From assembly GCF_000981805.1 (NCBI RefSeq), contig NZ_CP011132.1, positions 744,001 through 808,000 on the forward strand: a stretch of 64,000 nt of DNA. The letters run 5' to 3'. Below are positions 58,962-64,000 of this stretch, piece by piece. The notes under the pieces are model-generated. The model was not told where the DNA came from and searched no databases. It saw only the letters and a list, made by a program, of their open reading frames with translations. A program made the position numbers and the translations under genes. Each line of letters begins with the position of its first letter. The first letter of the stretch is position 1. Source of the DNA: Citrobacter amalonaticus Y19 (GTDB taxonomy: Bacteria; Pseudomonadota; Gammaproteobacteria; Enterobacterales; Enterobacteriaceae).

Positions 58962-59905
58962 ATACCCGAAGAAGCATCTCGTAGGCCTGATAAGCGCAGC
59001 GCCATCAGGCAGTTTGCCGGATGACGGCACAAGGACTTATCCGGCCTACGGTGACTTATACCCGATGAAGCACCCCGTAGGCCTGATAAGCGCAGCACCA
59101 TCAGGCAGTTTTCCGGATGGCGGCACAAGGCCTTATCCGGCCTACGGTGACTTATACCCGATGAAGCACCCCGTAGGCCTGATAAGCGCAGCGCCATCAG
59201 GCAGTTTGCCGGATGACGGCACAAGGCCTTATCCGGCCTACGGTGACTCATACCTGATGAAGCACTCCGTAGACCTGATAAGCGTAGCGCCATCAGGCAG
59301 TTTTCCGGATGGCGGCACAAGGCCTTATCCGGCCTACGGTGACTTACCAGATGAAGCACTCCGTAGGCCTGATAAGCGTAGCGCCATCAGGCAGTTTGCC
59401 GGATGACGGCACAAGGCCTTATCCGGCCTACGGTGACTCATACCTGATGAAGCACTCCGTAGACCTGATAAGCGTAGCGCCATCAGGCAGTTTTCCGGAT
59501 GGCGGCACAAGGCCTTATCCGGCCTACGGTGACTTACCAGATGAAGCACTCCGTAGGCCTGATAAGCGTAGCGCCATCAGGCAGTTTGCCGGATGACGGC
59601 ACAAGGCCTTATCCGGCCTACGGTGACTTATACCCGATGAAGCATCTCGTAGGCCTGATAAGCGCAGCGCCATCAGGCAGTTTGCCGGACGACGGCACAA
59701 GGCCTTATCCGGCCTACGGTGACTTATACCAGATGAAGCACTCCGTAGGCCTGATAAGCGCAGCGCCATCAGGCAGTTTGCCGGATGACGGCACAAGGCC
59801 TTATCCGGCCTACGGTGACTTATACCTGATGAAGCATCTCGTAGGCCTGATAAGCGCAGCGCCATCAGGCTGTTTACCGGATATGCAAAAGCGCCATCCG
59901 GCAAA
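58962..59905. repeat. Large BIME array between ybhS and ybhR
   Basis: About nine and a half head-to-tail units, first bases (CTTATCCGG) at 59036, 59132, 59228, 59324, 59418, 59514, 59608, 59704 and 59800: seven steps of 96 bp and two of 94 (the latter from TTACCAG instead of TTATACCCG). Each unit has two opposite REP palindromes: GCCGGATGACGGC...CTTATCCGGC and GCCTGATAAGCG...CGCCATCAGGC. 59228-59417 and 59418-59607 are identical 190-bp dimers. The array begins 14 bp before the ybhR ATG and ends 4 bp after the ybhS stop. Confidence 0.95.
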
Positions 59906-59908
59906 TCA

Positions 59909-61042
59909 TCAATCCAGCCGACGTTTGGTTTTTATCCACGTCAGCCCAATAAACATCACCGCCGAGGCGATTAAAAACAGCACGTTGACTATCAGCACCA
60001 CCGGAATATTACCGGCGAGAAACAGGCTTTGCAGCGTACTGACGAAGTAACGCGCCGGAATAATGTAGGTCACCGCGCGGATCACCGCAGGCATACTGTC
60101 TATCTGGAAAATAAAGCCTGACAGCATAATCGACGGCAAAAAAGCGGCGTTGAGCGCCACCTGGGCGGCATTAAACTGGTTGCGGGTGATGGTGGAAATC
60201 AACAGCCCCATCCCCAGCGTACTGAGCAAAAACAGGCTGGTGATGAAAAACAACAGCAGTAACGATCCGCGATACGGGACGCCGAGAATAAACACCGACA
60301 CCAGCATACACAGCCCCATTGCCAGCATGCCGAGGAAGTAGTAGGGGATGAGTTTACACAGCAACAGCTCGGCGCGCGTCACTTCGGTGGAGAGTAATGC
60401 TTCCATCGTGCCGCGTTCCCACTCGCGCGCAACGACCAGCGAGGTGAGGATCGCGCCGATCACCGTCATGATGATCGTCACTGCGCCAGGGATAATAAAA
60501 TGCTGACTGATGGCCGCCGGGTTGAACCAGTAGCGGGTCTGCACCTCAATCAGCGGTTCAAACGTTTCCCCGCGATCTTCTGCCCGCTGCATCTGCCAGA
60601 TTTGCCAGATCCCCTCCACATAGCCCTGCACGAAGTTGGCGGTGTTGGGTTCACTGCCGTCGGTTATCACCTGAATCGGCGCGGTGTCGTTGGCGCGCGC
60701 CATCTGCTGGGCGAAATCGACCGGAATGACCACCAGCCCACGAATGCGTCCGGCCTGCATCTTCTCAATCAGCGCCTGGCGGTTATCGCTAATGGTGGCG
60801 TCAATGTACGGCGAACCGGTCATTGTGTGGGCAAAGTCCAGCGCCTCTTTGCTTTGCTGCTCAAGCAGGATCCCTACCCGCAGCTTGCTGGAATCGAGGT
60901 TAATGCCGTAGCCAAAAATAAACAGCAGCAGCAGTGGGATGACCACGGCAATCAGCCAGCTACTGGGATCGCGGACGATTTGTCGCGTCTCTTTGACGCA
61001 CAGCGCCCGCACGCGACGCCAGGAAAGCAGGCGGTTACCCAT
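59909..61042 (-). CDS. ybhS: ABC transporter permease YbhS
   Basis: 377-residue ABC-2 permease, second membrane subunit of YbhFSR. N-terminal helix about 25-43 (WLIAVVIPLLLLFIFGYG), periplasmic domain, then five helices from about 175 with REWERGTMEALLSTEVTRAELLL near 215. ATG 61042 (MGNRLLSWRRVRALCVKE) overlaps the ybhF stop by eight bases (ATGGGTAA). An upstream ATG at 61048 is possible. Confidence 0.96.
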   Translation of the reverse strand: MGNRLLSWRRVRALCVKETRQIVRDPSSWLIAVVIPLLLLFIFGYGINLDSSKLRVGILLEQQSKEALDFAHTMTGSPYIDATISDNRQALIEKMQAGRIRGLVVIPVDFAQQMARANDTAPIQVITDGSEPNTANFVQGYVEGIWQIWQMQRAEDRGETFEPLIEVQTRYWFNPAAISQHFIIPGAVTIIMTVIGAILTSLVVAREWERGTMEALLSTEVTRAELLLCKLIPYYFLGMLAMGLCMLVSVFILGVPYRGSLLLLFFITSLFLLSTLGMGLLISTITRNQFNAAQVALNAAFLPSIMLSGFIFQIDSMPAVIRAVTYIIPARYFVSTLQSLFLAGNIPVVLIVNVLFLIASAVMFIGLTWIKTKRRLD

Positions 61043-62771
61043 TGGCATGCTCCTTATCCCAGTCATTAATCAGCCGGATAAAGGCCTGTTCCATGGTCGG
61101 GTCCGGCGTGTCATCATCGGCCGCCTGTGCCTTCAGGTCGTCCGGCGTGCCGCTGGCAATCAGCTTCCCACGATAGACCAGGCCGATGCGGTCGCAATAT
61201 TCCGCTTCATCCATAAAGTGTGTCGTGACCATCACCGTCACGCCTTTTTCCACCATGCTGTTGATATGCAGCCAGAACTCGCGGCGGGTGAGGGGATCGA
61301 CGCCCGAAGTGGGCTCGTCGAGAAACAGAATGTCGGGTTCATGCATCAGCGAACAGGCCAGCGCCAGACGCTGCTTAAAGCCCAGCGGGAGTTCATCGGT
61401 GGCATGCGAGGCGATACTTTTCAGGCCAAACGCCTCGCTCATGCGGGCAATTTTTTCGTTCTGCGCGCGTCCTCGCAGACCGTAAACGCCGGAAAAGAAG
61501 CGCAGGTTTTGCTCCACCGTCAGGTTGCCGTACAGCGAGAATTTTTGCGCCATATAGCCCAGATGCTGGCGCGCCTTACCGGAGCTGACTTTCAGATCCA
61601 TATCCAGCACCAGCGCTTTTCCGGAAGTGGGCACCAGCAGGCCGCACATCATTTTAAAGGTGGTGGATTTCCCCGCGCCGTTAGGGCCCAGCAGGCCAAA
61701 AATCTCCCCGCGCTGGACGGCGAAATCAACGTGATCGGTGGCGGCGAAATCGCCGAATTTCTTGGTCAGCGCTTTCGCTTCAATCACCGTTTCGCCCGGC
61801 GTCCCTTCGACGGTATGCAGAATGGCGCCCAGCGGCGATTCAGAGGTGGCAGCCCCGCCCAGCAGATCGATAAACGCATCTTCGAAGCGTGGCGCGGTTT
61901 CGCTGATGTCGATCTCCGGCATTCCGTTGCCGTGGCGGATGTCGTCCGCCGTGGCCTCTTTTTTCAGGATCAGACGCACCGATTTCCCCTGGATCATGCC
62001 GTCGCTGACCTGCGGCAGTTTCAGCGCCCGCTGGAGCAGTTTGCGGTTGTTTTCCTGCGGGCTGTGCATCAGAAAGCTGCGCCCGGCCATGGTTTGCGTC
62101 AGTTGCGTCGGTTCGCCCTGATACAGCAGTTCGCCTTCATTCATCAGCAGCACGTCCCGACACTGCTCGGCTTCATCCAGATACGAGGTGCTCCACAAGA
62201 TAAGCATCCCGTCGCCCGCCAGTTCGTGCACCATCTGCCATAGCTCGCGCCGTGAGATCGGGTCAACGCCGACGCCGGGTTCATCCAGTAACAGTACTTT
62301 GGGTTCGCCGACCAGCGTACAGGCCAGCCCCAGTTTCTGTTTCATCCCGCCGGAGAGTTTTCCCGCCAGACGACCGGTAAACGGGCCGAGCGAGGTAAAT
62401 TCCAGCAGGCGGGCAAAGGTTTTTTCCCGCACGTCGCCCGTCACGCTGCGTAAATCGGCGTACAGGTTGAGGTTCTCCATCACGGTGAGATCCTCATACA
62501 GGCCGAATTTTTGTGGCATGTAACCCAGCACCGCATGCAGCGCGCTGTCGTTTTTAATCGGATCAAAGCCAATCACCGTTGCGCTGCCGCCATCCGGCTT
62601 CAGCAATCCCGCCAACATTCGCATCAGCGTGGTTTTTCCTGCGCCGTCCGGCCCCACCAGCCCGGTTACATACCCGGCGTGGATCGTACAGTCGAGCGGG
62701 GCAACCGCCGGTTTTTCCAGCCCGGCAAAACGCTTAGTCAACCCGCTCAGCGTGATGACGGCGTCATTCAT
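61035..62771 (-). CDS. ybhF: Tandem ABC transporter ATPase YbhF
   Basis: 578 residues with two ABC domains. First: Walker A GPDGAGKTTLMRML near 36-49, signature LSGGMKQKLGLA near 139-150, Walker B LLLDEPGVGVDP near 161. Second: GPNGAGKSTTFKMM near 361-374, LPLGFKQRLALA near 460-471 (an altered signature), ILFLDEPTSGVDP near 480. It energises YbhS/YbhR. Overlaps ybhG by eight bases at its start. Confidence 0.97.
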   Translation of the reverse strand: MNDAVITLSGLTKRFAGLEKPAVAPLDCTIHAGYVTGLVGPDGAGKTTLMRMLAGLLKPDGGSATVIGFDPIKNDSALHAVLGYMPQKFGLYEDLTVMENLNLYADLRSVTGDVREKTFARLLEFTSLGPFTGRLAGKLSGGMKQKLGLACTLVGEPKVLLLDEPGVGVDPISRRELWQMVHELAGDGMLILWSTSYLDEAEQCRDVLLMNEGELLYQGEPTQLTQTMAGRSFLMHSPQENNRKLLQRALKLPQVSDGMIQGKSVRLILKKEATADDIRHGNGMPEIDISETAPRFEDAFIDLLGGAATSESPLGAILHTVEGTPGETVIEAKALTKKFGDFAATDHVDFAVQRGEIFGLLGPNGAGKSTTFKMMCGLLVPTSGKALVLDMDLKVSSGKARQHLGYMAQKFSLYGNLTVEQNLRFFSGVYGLRGRAQNEKIARMSEAFGLKSIASHATDELPLGFKQRLALACSLMHEPDILFLDEPTSGVDPLTRREFWLHINSMVEKGVTVMVTTHFMDEAEYCDRIGLVYRGKLIASGTPDDLKAQAADDDTPDPTMEQAFIRLINDWDKEHANG

Positions 62772-63759
62772 GTCCAGCCTCGTTGCCGAACTTCACCGTC
62801 ACCGGCATGCCCTGGCGCAGGGCGTCGTCGGCATCGGTGACCACAATGCGCAGGCGGTAAACCAGATCGGTACGCAGGTCCGGCGTCTCGACCGTTTTCG
62901 GGGTGAATTCTGCGGTCGGGGAGACAAAGCCGATTTTACCGTGATAAGGCTTGTCGGGACGTCCATCGGTGTACAGCAGGATTTCGCGTCCCGGCTGTGC
63001 CTGAGAAAGATGACGCTCGTCGACGTAGGCGCGCACCCAGACCGGTCGGGTGAGGGAGAGCGTCAGCACGGTCCCCCCTGCGCTGAGCATGCTGCCGGGT
63101 TCAACCGCGCGGGTTAACAGCGTGCCGTTCGACGGGGCGACAAGCGTGGTGTCATGGAGGTCGAGTTCCGCCTGAGCCAGTTGTGCCTGCGCCTGTTCAA
63201 GGCTGGCTTTCGCCTGGGCGATATCCTGTTCACGATTACCGGAACGGTACTGACGCAGTTTATCCTGCGCGGATTTCAACGTGGCCAATGCCTGGTCGCG
63301 GGAAGAGCGGGCGTTTTCCAGATCGTTAGCGGAAATAGTGCGGCTTTTCCACAATCCCTGCTGACGGTTGTAGAAATTCTGCGCGTAATCATAGGCGGCC
63401 TGCGCCTGTTTCACTGCCGCGGCCGCCTGGGCAATCTCTTCCTGACGATAACCCGCCAGCATCAAATCGTACTGGGCCTGAGCGACGGAAACCCCGGCTT
63501 TTGCCTGCATCAGGGCGTTCTCATAGGGAGCATGATCCAGCTCGCCCAGCACCTGTCCTGTTTTGATGGCATCGCCTTCATCCACCGCCAGCGACGCGAG
63601 TCGACCACCGACGCGAAAGCTGAGGTTAACGGTACGGATGTCCACGTTGCCGTAGAGCGTCAGTCCGTTGTCCTGCCGGCTTTGATACCACCATGTGCCA
63701 CCGGCAATCACGGCGAGCAGCGCCGCAATCACCAGGCCAATAACGACAGGCTTTTTCAT
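62764..63759 (-). CDS. ybhG: HlyD-family membrane fusion protein YbhG
   Basis: 331-residue periplasmic adaptor. Uncleaved N-terminal anchor (VVIGLVIAALLAVIAGGTWWY, 4-24), lipoyl half (LTLYGNVDIRTVNLSFRVGGRL), a long coiled-coil hairpin rich in Ala/Gln (about 80-205), then the second lipoyl and beta-barrel parts (LVAPSNGTLLTRAVEPGSML). It links YbhFSR to an outer-membrane channel, presumably TolC. The start overlaps the cecR stop by one base. Confidence 0.96.
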   Translation of the reverse strand: MKKPVVIGLVIAALLAVIAGGTWWYQSRQDNGLTLYGNVDIRTVNLSFRVGGRLASLAVDEGDAIKTGQVLGELDHAPYENALMQAKAGVSVAQAQYDLMLAGYRQEEIAQAAAAVKQAQAAYDYAQNFYNRQQGLWKSRTISANDLENARSSRDQALATLKSAQDKLRQYRSGNREQDIAQAKASLEQAQAQLAQAELDLHDTTLVAPSNGTLLTRAVEPGSMLSAGGTVLTLSLTRPVWVRAYVDERHLSQAQPGREILLYTDGRPDKPYHGKIGFVSPTAEFTPKTVETPDLRTDLVYRLRIVVTDADDALRQGMPVTVKFGNEAGHE

Positions 63760-64000
63760 CAGTCCAGACTCCTTTGCGATAAACCTTGCAGAATAAGATC
63801 GATATGACAGGTCACGGTCTGCGTAATCAGCGCTGTTTTTTCTTCATCAAACTGCGACCAGCCGGTACGTAACAGAATGGTTTCTTTACCGAGACGAAAT
63901 GCCAGCACTTCGCCGAGCAGCGCGTGGGTATGCAGAATCATGCGCGTGTCGTGGGCGTCGCAGCCGGTATACGCGGCGATGAGACGGGTCAGATGACTGT
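63759..64000 (-). CDS. cecR: TetR-family regulator CecR (YbiH), C-terminal part only
   Basis: The last 80 codons of a TetR regulator, cut by the window end. It reads HLTRLIAAYTGCDAHDTRM, then ILHTHALLGEVLAFRLGKETILLRTGWSQF and HIDLILQGLSQRSLD, matching the effector domain of E. coli CecR, which controls the ybhGFSR operon and is its first gene. The N-terminal DNA-binding domain lies outside the window. Confidence 0.93.
   Translation of the reverse strand, partial: SHLTRLIAAYTGCDAHDTRMILHTHALLGEVLAFRLGKETILLRTGWSQFDEEKTALITQTVTCHIDLILQGLSQRSLD

Noticed and set aside
58962..59905. Regular repeats with near-constant period that could be taken for a CRISPR array
   Set aside because: The units have no unique spacers; the whole 96 bp recurs, and each holds two REP palindromes. 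No cas genes are present.
60939..62243. 434-codon plus-strand frame opposite ybhF
   Set aside because: Antisense to the tandem ATPase with all motifs intact; composition is a mirror of ybhF codons.

Overview
The window is a contiguous piece of an enterobacterial chromosome. Gene content, order and protein similarity match the E. coli K-12 region from ybgC-tol-pal to cecR (ybiH). Three features point away from E. coli K-12 and Salmonella towards Citrobacter or a close relative: a complete hut cluster between ybhC and ybhB, a methylmalonyl-CoA mutase (scp) cluster inside the mod region, and a FecCD-type ABC transporter between aroG and gpmA. The genus is an inference from gene content and recalled family sequences; no search was run.

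Layout. 1-5.6 kb: ybgC-tolQRAB-pal-cpoB, the Tol-Pal cell-envelope system. 5.7-6.6 kb: five tRNA genes (Lys, Val, Lys, Lys, Lys) with duplicated spacers carrying copies of the tRNA 3' end. 7-10.2 kb: nadA-pnuC (NAD), zitB (zinc efflux), ybgS. 10.4-14.4 kb: aroG with a TyrR box, a permease/ATPase pair of the iron-siderophore/cobalamin type without a binding protein, and gpmA behind a Fur-like box. 14.5-18.9 kb: galETKM with both gal operators and the CRP site. 19-28 kb: modF, then a LysR gene and scpA-(argK-scpB)-scpC, then modE, so modE and modF are about 6.8 kb apart. 28.1-33.1 kb: acrZ, modABC with a ModE box, ybhA, an ERIC element, pgl. 33.2-41 kb: ybhC, then hutIGC and hutUH with HutC-like operators. 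41-47 kb: a BIME, ybhB, and the divergent bioA/bioBFCD operons around the BirA operator. 47.2-49.4 kb: uvrB with a LexA box. 49.4-53.4 kb: ybhK, the Moco riboswitch and moaABCDE. 53.5-64 kb: ybhL, ybhN-clsB-ybhP, ybhQ, and the ybhG-F-S-R efflux operon, with cecR cut by the window end.

How the genes work together. Molybdate uptake (modABC), its regulator (ModE) and molybdopterin synthesis (moaA-E) lie in one region, and a ModE-like palindrome is visible before both modA and moaA. The scp genes encode B12-dependent succinate-to-propionate metabolism (mutase, its GTPase chaperone, decarboxylase, CoA-transferase). The hut genes degrade histidine to glutamate and formamide.

The least ordinary features are: (1) the GTPase chaperone and methylmalonyl-CoA decarboxylase read as one 596-codon frame with no stop between them; (2) the scp cluster separating modE from modF; (3) a REP/BIME array of about 940 bp filling the gap between ybhS and ybhR, built of 96/94-bp units and open in frame into ybhR; (4) tRNA-3'-end repeats in the lysine tRNA operon. 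I found no wholly new multigene system, prophage, CRISPR array or insertion sequence.
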